42,472 bases of DNA from Firmicutes bacterium UBA6806. GTDB lineage: Bacteria; Bacillota; Clostridia; Peptostreptococcales; Acidaminobacteraceae. A program made the translations under genes and the position numbers. The DNA lies in NCBI GenBank assembly GCA_002452745.1, contig DKFC01000078.1, forward strand, positions 1 through 42,472, given 5' to 3'. A model generated the notes under the pieces. The model worked only from the letters and a program-made list of their open reading frames with translations, ran no database searches and was not told the origin of the DNA. This document shows positions 8,149 through 16,349 of this stretch, one piece after another; positions within the stretch are counted from its first letter, which is position 1, and every line of letters begins with the position of its first letter.

Positions 8149-8535
8149 ATGGAATACAGTGCGTATGATGAATTAATGAGTTACTTTTACTTTGAGTTCA
8201 ACCTGTATACCGTTTTGACGGTGATTGTAATTTTGGGACTGACAAAATCAATTTTCAGATATGTCAGTGCAAGGAGAAATCAAGTGCGTTCAACAATTGG
8301 AACTGCTGAAAAAATAGGTGATCTAAGCATCAGCTTCATTGCTTTTATTGGACTTGTGAACGCAATGATGTTTCAGGGGGTTCTCGCAGATATCCCTGTA
8401 GAAAGCGGTCATATATGGGGTGCAAAAACGACTCCTCTCTTTGTGATTTCAGGAGTGTGCCTTGTGCTTCAACTTCTATTTCTATTTCTCTCAAAGATTG
8501 AAGAGGGAAGCAAACCGTCAAAGGAGAGCAATTGA
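8149..8535 (+). CDS. Hypothetical membrane protein with three helices
   Basis: A 128-residue protein with predicted membrane segments at about 18-36, 63-84 and 95-118 and a basic RYVSARRNQ loop after the first. No family recognised. AGGAGGTGCAAC precedes ATG 8149, an excellent ribosome binding site. The stop is immediately before the ATG of the TIGR04076 gene, so the two form an operon. Confidence 0.7.
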   Translation: MEYSAYDELMSYFYFEFNLYTVLTVIVILGLTKSIFRYVSARRNQVRSTIGTAEKIGDLSISFIAFIGLVNAMMFQGVLADIPVESGHIWGAKTTPLFVISGVCLVLQLLFLFLSKIEEGSKPSKESN

Positions 8536-8536
8536 G

Positions 8537-8812
8537 ATGAAAGTAAAGTTGACCATTAAAGAAAGTCGTTGCAGATGTGGCTATCACCACACAGGGGAGA
8601 CCTATTTAGTTGGAGATATTTGTCCTCCCATTTGCCATGAACTTTGGCATGCGGCGTATCCAAATATATTTGCACTTCAAAATGGTGCATCACTTGATTT
8701 TGGAAATCAAAGGGACAGAAAATTTGAAGTGAGATGCCCGGATCAGGGCAGAGTGGTTTTAGTAGGGGAAATTTTAGAGACTGATTTAGATAAAGTAAAA
8801 GACGGTAGCTGA
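8537..8812 (+). CDS. TIGR04076 family protein
   Basis: A 91-residue protein resembling the TIGR04076 family of small Cys-containing proteins. Diagnostic elements are an N-terminal beta strand (VKLTIKES), a Cys-rich early part (CRCGYH), the central ICPPICHELWHAAYPNIFALQNGA segment with C-x(3)-C and W-x(4)-P-x(3)-AL, and a C-terminal strand containing CPDQGRVV. ATG 8537 follows AAGGAGAG at 8521-8528 and lies one base after the stop of the previous gene. Biochemical role is unknown; members often sit near redox genes, but none is seen here. Confidence 0.72.
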   Translation: MKVKLTIKESRCRCGYHHTGETYLVGDICPPICHELWHAAYPNIFALQNGASLDFGNQRDRKFEVRCPDQGRVVLVGEILETDLDKVKDGS

Positions 8813-8824
8813 GCTTGCCGTTTC

Positions 8825-8945
8825 AGCTTGACGATAAACGTCAATTACGGCGTCAATTTCAAAAGTCTGCCTTCTTACGTATGTTTAGATACGCTGCGAA
8901 GGCAGGCTTTCTCATTTTTTTGTTCTTGACATGTCTCGACAAGCT
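8825..8945. repeat. Dispersed ~121-bp repeat, copy 1
   Basis: This intergenic element recurs at 34205-34326 in inverted orientation, with roughly 90 percent identity over the first 90 bases and a more divergent AT-rich stretch before a conserved end. Its ends are imperfect inverted repeats (AGCTTGACGA at 8825-8834, TCGACAAGCT at 8936-8945). Inside is a long hairpin (8865-8907; arms starting GTCTGCCTTC and ending GAAGGCAGGC, with an inner CGTAT/ATACG stem and a 6-nt loop). No transposase. It resembles a miniature inverted-repeat element or REP-like sequence. Confidence 0.8.
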
Positions 8946-8951
8946 CACATC

Positions 8952-9004
8952 CTGTAGACTTTGTCTACAGTTTGAGACGGCAACTGAATTTGCCGCCTTT
9001 TTTT
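8952..9004 (+). terminator. Double hairpin and intrinsic terminator
   Basis: A perfect 8-bp hairpin CTGTAGAC/GTCTACAG (8952-8970, loop TTT) is followed by CGGCAA/TTGCCG (8978-8995) and CC plus seven T. The second stem with the T-run is a clear plus-strand terminator for the 8149-8812 genes; it faces the convergent DUF302 gene ending at 9011. Confidence 0.85.
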
Positions 9005-9010
9005 ATATCT

Positions 9011-9424
9011 CTATGAGAGTTCTTGGTCGTGAAATACTTCGCAGGATTTGAGAATTGCGGATTTGAGACTGCTTTCAACAGAATGTGCGGGAGCATCCAA
9101 CTTATCGTCCCCTAAAAGGCCAATTAAGGCAGTTGGCTTGGGCATGCCCACATAGACATCGCCATGTTCTTCGTAGATGGCGACTTTACATGGTAGGAAA
9201 AGGCCTGCTTCATGGTTTACGGAAATCACATCATGGGCTTGCTTTGGATTGCAAACTTCTAAAATCATATAGTTTCGATCAAATTCAAATCCCTTTTCAA
9301 GCATTTTGCCCTTTAAATCAAAGGCCCAGAGGACGCCAAACCCGTGATCCATTAAGTTTTCTTTCAAGCTCTCAAGGGTCTTGTCAAAAGGCTTATGCGA
9401 CTTGATTATATAATTTGAAGACAT
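9011..9424 (-). CDS. DUF302 domain protein
   Basis: A 137-residue cytosolic protein of the DUF302 family (domain about residues 35-100). Typical features are the early SLKENLMDHGFGVLW segment, the LEVCNPKQA element, the DUF302 core GLFLPCKVAIYEE with a conserved Pro-Cys, and the MPKPTAL loop. The family is found in redox and sulfur contexts but has no assigned reaction. Start ATG is at 9424, preceded by AAGGAGG (9431-9437 on the opposite strand). The gene stands alone and is convergent with the genes to its left. Its ribosome binding site is mirrored by an upstream inverted repeat (see the regulatory entry). Confidence 0.88.
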   Translation of the reverse strand: MSSNYIIKSHKPFDKTLESLKENLMDHGFGVLWAFDLKGKMLEKGFEFDRNYMILEVCNPKQAHDVISVNHEAGLFLPCKVAIYEEHGDVYVGMPKPTALIGLLGDDKLDAPAHSVESSLKSAILKSCEVFHDQELS

Positions 9425-9426
9425 AG

Positions 9427-9493
9427 AGCACCTCCTTTTTTAGAGTGTATACCCTTTCAAATTGGGTTAAAGCGATGATTTGAAGGAGGTGCT
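9427..9493 (-). promoter_or_regulatory. Inverted repeat that would mask the DUF302 ribosome binding site
   Basis: AGCACCTCCTT (9427-9437) and AAGGAGGTGCT (9483-9493) are a perfect 11-bp inverted repeat. On the minus-strand transcript the second copy is an anti-Shine-Dalgarno that would pair fully with the DUF302 ribosome binding site if transcription starts upstream of 9493. A -10-like TATACA at about 9450 on the minus strand could instead give a short leader lacking the 5' arm, so two alternative promoters would produce open and closed leaders. Confidence 0.5.
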
Positions 9494-9578
9494 TGTATAA
9501 TTTTGCAGACAAAATAGTCCAAGGACTTTTTGGGGTTTTAAGATATAATTAAAGTATCTATTGTAAAAGAGGGAAGGT

Positions 9579-10841
9579 ATGGATAAGACGCAAAAGAATA
9601 AGCTGTTTATTATAATTGTGATCATTTTCATGTGCATCTTATATGGAGTTGGCATTTATATTGATAACTTGCATAAATCCGTGGAGATTCCAATTCTCAA
9701 GACAAGTGAACCAATTACTTTGCGGTTCATGAGTTCATGGGGAGGAGAAGACAATAAAACCGAGATTATCACAGAGCTCATCAATCAATTTAATGCAGAT
9801 CATCCGGACATATTAGTGGTAAACGAGTCCATGTCAGGTGAAGATTTTCTGTTTAATCTCAAGACGGATTTTGCCTCAAATCATCCGCCAGATGTCTTTG
9901 GCCTCTGGCCCGGATCTGACTTGGATAAGCTCATTGAAATGGGCAAAGTCGCAAACCTGCACGATGCTTTTAATGAAGATACTCTGTGGAAATCTGAATT
10001 TGATGACGTCATCATAGAGGATTATTTAAGTGATGATGAGCTCTATAGCATACCATTTGAAATCATCTATGAAGGGTTGTTTATAAATAAGACCATTTTT
10101 AACCGTGCCCATGTGGCGGTTCCAAGAGACTTCGAAGAACTCGTTAGCAGTGCGAAACGACTTGAAAGGTTGAACTACATTCCAATTGCCTATAATATTT
10201 CCCCAGAGGGGAGCTTTATCTTTCAAAATCTGATTGCCTGTCATGGGGGCAAGGCAATCGAAACAGATAAAGCGGTGATGCTTGAGAGCATGAAAAAGGC
10301 TGCGGTGGACATGAAGGCACTCTATGATGCAGGGGCATTTCCAGAAGATGCTTTTATACTAGATGACTACAGCCGTGATGAATTGTTTTTGCAGGGGAGA
10401 GCAGCCATGATTGTTCAGGGATCTTGGTTTATAACCGATGAACTGGGACGGCATGATGAAGTGATCTTCATCCCATTTCCATACAATCCTCAAAATCAGG
10501 TCTTGGTTCATGGGCTTGGAAATGGCAATTTTCACATCAGTCAAAAGGCCTTTGAAGATGTGCAGAGGAAAACAGCGGCACTTAAATTTCTCAGGTATCT
10601 GACCTCTTCGGAAAGTGCAGCCTCGTTTGAAAAGCTGCCCGGGTTCAAGAGCAGTTTAAAAGAGCCCAATGTTACAGAACAGACGTGGCGCTATGGCATT
10701 TCAGAGGGGATAGACGTCTACGTGAAGCCCATTGACCACTATGTGGACAGAAGTGTTTGGGAAGCTGAAATCATCCGCAGATTTCCACTGCTTTTTCAAG
10801 GAGATATCAGTGTGGAGGAGCTTTTTAAATCAGTTGAGTAA
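9579..10841 (+). CDS. Membrane-anchored family 1 sugar-binding protein
   Basis: A 420-residue extracellular solute-binding protein of the carbohydrate ABC family 1 type (SSWGGEDNK near the start, ANLHDAF, the GLFINKTIFN motif, and C-terminal AALKFLRYLTSSESA). Instead of a lipobox it has an uncleaved-looking hydrophobic segment (about residues 9-27) followed directly by charged residues, so it is probably tethered by a membrane helix. It lies directly upstream of a YesM-type kinase (20 bases) and YesN-type regulator, not beside the permeases, which carry a separate binding protein further on. Inference: it is an accessory sensor that presents sugar to the kinase. AGGGAAGG precedes ATG 9579. 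Confidence 0.87.
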   Translation: MDKTQKNKLFIIIVIIFMCILYGVGIYIDNLHKSVEIPILKTSEPITLRFMSSWGGEDNKTEIITELINQFNADHPDILVVNESMSGEDFLFNLKTDFASNHPPDVFGLWPGSDLDKLIEMGKVANLHDAFNEDTLWKSEFDDVIIEDYLSDDELYSIPFEIIYEGLFINKTIFNRAHVAVPRDFEELVSSAKRLERLNYIPIAYNISPEGSFIFQNLIACHGGKAIETDKAVMLESMKKAAVDMKALYDAGAFPEDAFILDDYSRDELFLQGRAAMIVQGSWFITDELGRHDEVIFIPFPYNPQNQVLVHGLGNGNFHISQKAFEDVQRKTAALKFLRYLTSSESAASFEKLPGFKSSLKEPNVTEQTWRYGISEGIDVYVKPIDHYVDRSVWEAEIIRRFPLLFQGDISVEELFKSVE

Positions 10842-10861
10842 GAGAGTCATGGAGGGGGAAC

Positions 10862-12625
10862 ATGTCTTTAAAATCAGTTTATCAAAGTTTGAATATTCGC
10901 TCTAAATTATTGTTGCTATTTTTTATACAAGTGGTGATTCCACTGGTGTTAATTGGCATTTTTTTCTATGAAAAGATAGATGGCGTTATGGAGTCGCACG
11001 CTATTAGCCTGTCCATGGACACTTTGAAAATAATCAAAGCTAGAACAGAGGAATTCATGGAAAACGTCACGGTTATTTCTCAGGATATTCTCTATGATCA
11101 AGCCATCTATGACGTTCTAAAAGATAATCGCCGTGACCAATTTGTCTATTACAATCATGTCAATGAGTTGAGGAACATCCTTAGAAAGAGGGCACTTGCT
11201 TTTGATTCCATTCAGTCTATTACCATTGTCACAAGAGATGGATTGTTCTTATCTTATGACACCAACAGCGGTCGATCAAATATAGAGACTTTGATACCCT
11301 ATACGCAGATTTTACCAATTGCCAGAGAGGCGGGAGGCGGCGTCATCTGGTACATTGATGAAGATGGTGAACGGAGAAATGTCTATCTCGCAAGGGTTAT
11401 CAACGATCGAGATACTTATAATGAAATCGGACTCATGGCCATTTTGATAGATGAAAAAGAACTTAAAAAGACATATGATCAGCTTTCCTCCGACATATTG
11501 AAAGCCCTTGCCATTATCACACCCAGCAACAGTCTTGTGTTCTCAGAGAACACAGATGCCGAATGGCTGGAAGATTTAAAAATCAATTTAGGAGATGACA
11601 TAGGCTATGTAAGAAGTGACAACAGCGATCGTATTTTTTCATATATCCGGCTCAGTTCCGTGGATTGGTACCTCGTAACCAGTTTCTCCAAAACGGCACT
11701 TCTCAAAGACTTTAGCAGTATTACGGACTGGATTATAAAAGTTTTCATACCAGTGGTTCTGTTGCTTGCCGTGTTGACTATTTTCTTAGCCATGGACATT
11801 GTTACACCGATACATCAGACGGTTAGCCATATCAAGCGATTTAGAGAGGGGGCACTGGAACCGCCGCTGAACCTCAAACGACAGGACGAACTTGGCTACC
11901 TCTCCACACAGGCTGACAAGATGATAGAAGAGACCAACCACCTTATCAGCACCGTTTTAAACGAGCAGATTCTCCGAAGAGAAGTCCAAATTAAGGCGTT
12001 GCAGGCACAGATCAACCCGCATTTTCTATTCAACACCTTGGAGACCATCAATTGGAGGGCTCAGATGCAAGGTGCGCCTGAAATCAGCGAGATGGTCATG
12101 GCGCTTTCAGGGATTTTAGAAGCCAACATCAGCAGAGACATCAAATTAATCACCCTGAAAGAGGAACTTCAATACGTGAAAAATTACTTACTCATCATGA
12201 TGAGGCGATATGAGGACAATCTTCAAATCAAGTGGGATTTGAAACCAGAGGCATTGATGTTAAAAGTGCCGCAACTGCTGCTTCAACCAATTGTGGAAAA
12301 TGCCATCAAACACGGTGTTGGTGAAAAAAGGACGAAAGGTGTGGTGCTCATTAGAGCTTTTATCCTAGAAGAGAGGATTATTGTGGAAGTCATAGACAAT
12401 GGCAGAGGACTGTCACCTGAGGCGGTGGAGCGATTAAACCACAGATTCGGACTACCACTGAACCGAACCGATATGATACAAAATGATCCGAATAGCAGCA
12501 TAGGCATGGACAATGTCAATCAGCGAGTCAAGTTGCACTTTGGAGAGTCATATCATATAAGTGTCTCCAGCAAAGAGGGATATTTCACCAAAGTGACGCT
12601 GAAACTGCCAAATAATCGGAAGTGA
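10862..12625 (+). CDS. YesM/LytS-type sensor histidine kinase
   Basis: A 587-residue membrane histidine kinase of the sugar-sensing YesM class. First helix about 14-36, large extracytoplasmic sensor region (about 37-290, Cache-like by length), second helix about 290-312, HAMP (about 312-365), His_kinase domain with phosphoacceptor His387 in the invariant INPHFLFN, and a C-terminal ATPase with LLQPIVENAIKHG (N box), DNGRGL (G1) and SSIGMDN (G2). ATG 10862 follows GGAGGGGG. The response regulator gene begins 16 bases after the stop, and the upstream binding protein gene is 20 bases away, so the three form one operon. The signal is expected to be a saccharide. Confidence 0.93.
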   Translation: MSLKSVYQSLNIRSKLLLLFFIQVVIPLVLIGIFFYEKIDGVMESHAISLSMDTLKIIKARTEEFMENVTVISQDILYDQAIYDVLKDNRRDQFVYYNHVNELRNILRKRALAFDSIQSITIVTRDGLFLSYDTNSGRSNIETLIPYTQILPIAREAGGGVIWYIDEDGERRNVYLARVINDRDTYNEIGLMAILIDEKELKKTYDQLSSDILKALAIITPSNSLVFSENTDAEWLEDLKINLGDDIGYVRSDNSDRIFSYIRLSSVDWYLVTSFSKTALLKDFSSITDWIIKVFIPVVLLLAVLTIFLAMDIVTPIHQTVSHIKRFREGALEPPLNLKRQDELGYLSTQADKMIEETNHLISTVLNEQILRREVQIKALQAQINPHFLFNTLETINWRAQMQGAPEISEMVMALSGILEANISRDIKLITLKEELQYVKNYLLIMMRRYEDNLQIKWDLKPEALMLKVPQLLLQPIVENAIKHGVGEKRTKGVVLIRAFILEERIIVEVIDNGRGLSPEAVERLNHRFGLPLNRTDMIQNDPNSSIGMDNVNQRVKLHFGESYHISVSSKEGYFTKVTLKLPNNRK

Positions 12626-12641
12626 GTGAAGGGGTGATTAA

Positions 12642-14243
12642 ATGTTCAAAATTGTTATTATTGATGACGAACCCATGGTGAGAAAGGGGCTCATGACAGT
12701 CATCAACTGGGAAGCTCTTGGGTGCAAGGTTATTGGAGAAGCAGGCAATGGTGTGGAAGGACTGGAATTAATTTACGCCCATCATCCCGACATCATTCTC
12801 ACAGACATAAACATGCCCGAAGTGGATGGTCTAAGGATGATTCGCGAGGTCAAAGGAGAACTTGAGAATGCCAAAATTATCATTCTCACTGGCTACCGGG
12901 ATTTTGACTATATACACGAGGCGATGCAGCTCGGGGCATATGATTATCTGTTAAAGCCCTCCAAGCTAGACGAAATTGTGAAGGTTGTCAAAAAGGCTGT
13001 TTTGGAATTAAAATATTCCGTGCAAATGGAATCAAATCAGAGAGAGTGGGAACAAAAGTTTAAAAGGGCATTGCCAGTGCTAAAGGAGAAACTGTTGAGG
13101 GACTTGCTAATCAATGCCTATCCAGTTGATGGAGAAGTGCTTGAAGAACTCACTGCCTATGGGATTGAAATGGAGGCTTACCGAGTAATTCTGCTTGAAA
13201 TTGACAACACATCGGATCTTTACAACCGCCATCTCATCAAGTTTGGCATTATCAATACCTTTGAAGAACTCATATCAGATGCATTCAAATACGAAAAAGT
13301 TGACGTGGGCAACAACCGGGTCTCGTTCATTGCAAATGCAATTGAATTAGAAGGGATAATCGCCATGCTTGAAGAGATGATTCGACTGTGTGAAAATTGT
13401 TTTAAATTGACAGTGACTGCTTCTGTGAGTACGGTGGGCACAAGCCCGGATGTACTTTCCAAAAAGGCCCAAGAAGTGCTCACTGCCATTGATTATAGTT
13501 TTTATCTGGGAAAGGGGAGCATTATTCTCTATGAGGATTTAAGACTTGTGGGATACGAAGATATATCTACCATAGAGCCGCTGGCCTTAAACATGATGAG
13601 AGCTATTAAACTGGGAAGTTGCGAAGATGTTGAACAGGCCATTTTGGAAATTGAATCTGTTACAAAACAAGGAGACAGAACCTATCATCAAGTGGATTTA
13701 AAAAGTTTCATCGTTCGCTGTATCTATGATATTTACAATTTTGTCCTAGTGGATTCGCAATTAAATCCAACTGATTTTGACTTAGAACCAGTGGCACTGC
13801 ATGAAGAAATACAAATCGCCTGCCAATATGGAGACCTGATTTTGATTTTAAAACGGATAGCCTCACCTGTTACAGAGGCTATCCACAATTTGAAACAAAG
13901 TGGCATCAACAATATCATAAAAGAAGCCATGGCTTATATCAACGAGAATTACAGTGAGAGCGTCACCTTGAACGATTTAAGTGCTGTGGTCAATGTATCC
14001 ACATATTACTTGAGCCGTATGTTCAAAAAAGAGACGGGATTGAATTTAACAGAATACCTGAACGAAGTTCGGCTAAATGCCGCTAAAAACCTCTTGCTCA
14101 ACACGGACCTCAAACTCTATGAAATTGGAGAGAGAGTGGGCATTTCTGATCCGCATTACTTTTCAAGACTGTTTAAGAAGCATGTGGGGCAGACACCAAC
14201 TCAATTTAAAGAGATGTCGGTTAGGCTGGGACTTTCGACGTAA
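12642..14243 (+). CDS. YesN-type response regulator with AraC DNA-binding domain
   Basis: A 533-residue response regulator. The receiver domain (1-120) shows the acidic DDEP, phosphoacceptor Asp55 in TDINMPE and the Lys of LLKPSK. A long linker (about 130-420) typical of YesN regulators follows, then a C-terminal AraC-type double helix-turn-helix (about 425-530; YYLSRMFKKETG, then HYFSRLFKKHVGQTP). It is the partner of the kinase upstream, and most likely activates the permease/binding-protein operon and perhaps the GH1 operon downstream. A strong terminator lies 60 bases after its stop. Confidence 0.94.
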   Translation: MFKIVIIDDEPMVRKGLMTVINWEALGCKVIGEAGNGVEGLELIYAHHPDIILTDINMPEVDGLRMIREVKGELENAKIIILTGYRDFDYIHEAMQLGAYDYLLKPSKLDEIVKVVKKAVLELKYSVQMESNQREWEQKFKRALPVLKEKLLRDLLINAYPVDGEVLEELTAYGIEMEAYRVILLEIDNTSDLYNRHLIKFGIINTFEELISDAFKYEKVDVGNNRVSFIANAIELEGIIAMLEEMIRLCENCFKLTVTASVSTVGTSPDVLSKKAQEVLTAIDYSFYLGKGSIILYEDLRLVGYEDISTIEPLALNMMRAIKLGSCEDVEQAILEIESVTKQGDRTYHQVDLKSFIVRCIYDIYNFVLVDSQLNPTDFDLEPVALHEEIQIACQYGDLILILKRIASPVTEAIHNLKQSGINNIIKEAMAYINENYSESVTLNDLSAVVNVSTYYLSRMFKKETGLNLTEYLNEVRLNAAKNLLLNTDLKLYEIGERVGISDPHYFSRLFKKHVGQTPTQFKEMSVRLGLST

Positions 14244-14305
14244 TTTCTGTAAAAAAGTGGATTTAATTGTTGTCCTAATTGGAAAAATATAGACAATTTA
14301 GTGAA

Positions 14306-14338
14306 AGAGAATGTGCAACTGCGTGCATTCTCTTTTTA
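14306..14338 (+). terminator. Intrinsic terminator between regulator and transporter genes
   Basis: AGAGAA (14306-14311) and TTCTCT (14328-14333) plus an inner TGCA/TGCA pairing form a stem followed by TTTTATTT. It separates the sensing operon from the transporter operon, so the latter needs its own promoter or readthrough. Confidence 0.8.
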
Positions 14339-14384
14339 TTTGCTGGGACATATAATGTCACTACAGGGAGGACGTGAGAGAAAT

Positions 14385-15353
14385 ATGCTTAATAAAAGGT
14401 TGAAAACGCAGCGTGAAAATCAGCCAAACAATTCTAGACCCAGATATAAAAGCCTGTATTTTAAAAACAATGCCGCCTTATATCTGATGATGTTGCCGGG
14501 GTTGTTAGCGCTGATTGCCAACAATTATCTGCCAATGGGCGGGATACTGCTGGCATTTAAGGATTACAACTATGCAAAGGGCTTCTGGGGGAGCGACTGG
14601 GTAGGCTTTGATAATTTCAAGTACCTGTTCAGTAGCGATCAAGCCTTTATTATCACTCGAAACACATTGCTCTATAACCTGACTTTTATTCTTGTCTCTG
14701 TGACCATTGCATTGGCGTTGGCTATTGCCCTCAGTGAACTTAGGAATCAAAAAATAGCAAAAGTGTATCAGTCGGTGTTTTTTTTGCCCTATTTTCTATC
14801 GTGGGTAGTGGTGAGTTATTTGGTGTTTTCACTGCTCAGCAGTGATATGGGTGCCATCAATAATTTTTTAATTAACAGGGGACTTGAGCCCATCAATTGG
14901 TATACAGAGCCTAAGTTTTGGCCGTGGATACTGGTAACCGTAAACACTTGGAAGTGGACTGGATATGACAGCATTATTTACTTGGCATCAATTGTGGCCA
15001 TTGACAAGACGTACTATGAAGCGGCAGCAGTGGACGGTGCAACCAGATGGCAGCAAATTCGGCACATTACAATTCCAAGTATTATGCCGGTGATTACCAT
15101 TCTGACACTGTTAAAAGTCGGCAGAATCTTCTATGGTGATTTTGGTCTGTTTTGGAACATTCCCAAAAACATGGGGGTTTTATACAATGTCACCAATGTG
15201 ATAGACACCTATGTCTATCGAGCGTTGACACAGTCGGGTGATATTGGAATGGCTGCTGCCAGCGGTCTCTATCAGGCGGTTGTTGGGTTTGTGCTCATTC
15301 TAACAGCAAATAAAATCGTCAAGATGATTGACCCTGAACAGGCATTGATGTAG
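14385..15353 (+). CDS. ABC sugar transporter permease, LplB type
   Basis: A 322-residue membrane permease with six or so helices of the binding-protein-dependent family. The EAA loop that contacts the ATPase reads EAAAVDGATRWQQIRHITIP, and the LYLMMLPGLL start and FKDYN loop match LplB/YtcP-class partners. No ATPase gene is nearby; such systems usually share a genomic MsmX-type ATPase. ATG 14385 is chosen because it begins the family-like basic N-terminus; an in-frame ATG at 14355 is possible, as GGGAGG lies between the two. It is followed after 8 bases by the second permease. Confidence 0.9.
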   Translation: MLNKRLKTQRENQPNNSRPRYKSLYFKNNAALYLMMLPGLLALIANNYLPMGGILLAFKDYNYAKGFWGSDWVGFDNFKYLFSSDQAFIITRNTLLYNLTFILVSVTIALALAIALSELRNQKIAKVYQSVFFLPYFLSWVVVSYLVFSLLSSDMGAINNFLINRGLEPINWYTEPKFWPWILVTVNTWKWTGYDSIIYLASIVAIDKTYYEAAAVDGATRWQQIRHITIPSIMPVITILTLLKVGRIFYGDFGLFWNIPKNMGVLYNVTNVIDTYVYRALTQSGDIGMAAASGLYQAVVGFVLILTANKIVKMIDPEQALM

Positions 15354-15361
15354 GAGGAAGC

Positions 15362-16324
15362 ATGATGACACGAACTAAAATACACCGTGAAGAGAAGCGC
15401 CTTCATCGACTAAAGGCACATGAAACACTTGAAAACGCCACAAAAATTAGCAAGAGAGCAGATTTAGTCTTAAATATCATCATGATTTTACTGGCTTTGG
15501 CGTGTTTATTCCCGCTGATTTTAGTGCTGGCGGTATCTCTTACAGATGAGAGAACCATAAGTCTTGTGGGATATAGCATCATCCCAAGCAAATTCAGCTT
15601 GGCAGCATATGAATATGTCTTAAAAGACGCAACAGATATTTTAAGGGCATATGGTGTGACCATATTGGTAACTGCTCTGGGTAGCCTTTCATCTTTGCTA
15701 GTGATTGCCCTTTATGCATACCCGCTGTCTCGAAAGGACTTTAAACACAGACGGCTGTTTACTTTTCTGGTGTTTTTCACCATGTTGTTCAATGGGGGAT
15801 TGGTTCCATGGTACATGGTATATGTGAACATATTGCATATTAAGGACACCATCATGGCCATGATATTGCCGGGTCTTTTTACACCGCTCTATGTACTGGT
15901 TATGAGGACTTTCTTCAGCCAGTCTATTCACCCGGGGCTTATTGAGGCAGCTAAAATTGATGGTGCGGGGGAGTTTAGAATCTTTTGGCAGATTGTTTTG
16001 CCGCTGTCTAAACCAGCACTGGCGACCATAGGGCTTTTCAACGTCTTGTTTTATTGGAACGATTGGTATTCACCGTTGCTCTTTATAACAGATGAAAGAC
16101 TATTTAACTTGCAATATCTAATGTATCGAGTGGATCGGAGTATTACTTATCTGGTCTCACAGTCGAATACACTTGGAAACGTATCTGAGCTGCTTGCGAA
16201 TATTCCATCGCAGACCGCCAGAATGGCCATGGCAATTATTGCAATTGGCCCCATCATCTTTGCCTATCAGTACTTCCAAAAGTACTTTATCGCTGGGCTG
16301 ACGATAGGTGGGATCAAAGGTTAA
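15362..16324 (+). CDS. ABC sugar transporter permease, LplC type
   Basis: A 320-residue second permease subunit. It has a long basic cytoplasmic N-terminus (about 1-30), six predicted helices, the EAA motif EAAKIDGAGEFRIFWQIVLP, NDWYSPLLF and a C-terminal FQKYFIAGLTIGGIKG that is highly typical of the LplC/YtcP group. TAGGAGGAAGC precedes ATG 15362 (ATG 15365 is an alternative). With the LplB-type permease it should form the heterodimeric membrane channel for an oligosaccharide or glycoside. Confidence 0.93.
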   Translation: MMTRTKIHREEKRLHRLKAHETLENATKISKRADLVLNIIMILLALACLFPLILVLAVSLTDERTISLVGYSIIPSKFSLAAYEYVLKDATDILRAYGVTILVTALGSLSSLLVIALYAYPLSRKDFKHRRLFTFLVFFTMLFNGGLVPWYMVYVNILHIKDTIMAMILPGLFTPLYVLVMRTFFSQSIHPGLIEAAKIDGAGEFRIFWQIVLPLSKPALATIGLFNVLFYWNDWYSPLLFITDERLFNLQYLMYRVDRSITYLVSQSNTLGNVSELLANIPSQTARMAMAIIAIGPIIFAYQYFQKYFIAGLTIGGIKG

Positions 16325-16349
16325 TTCACATATTTAAATGGAGGGAAAA

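Noticed and set aside
8815..9051. 78-codon plus-strand open frame
   Set aside because: It lies across the dispersed repeat and terminator, has no ribosome binding site, and its peptide similarity to the frame at 34130-34333 simply reflects the shared repeat DNA.
9085..9405. 106-codon plus-strand frame opposite DUF302
   Set aside because: Antisense shadow; DUF302 motifs on the minus strand are unambiguous.
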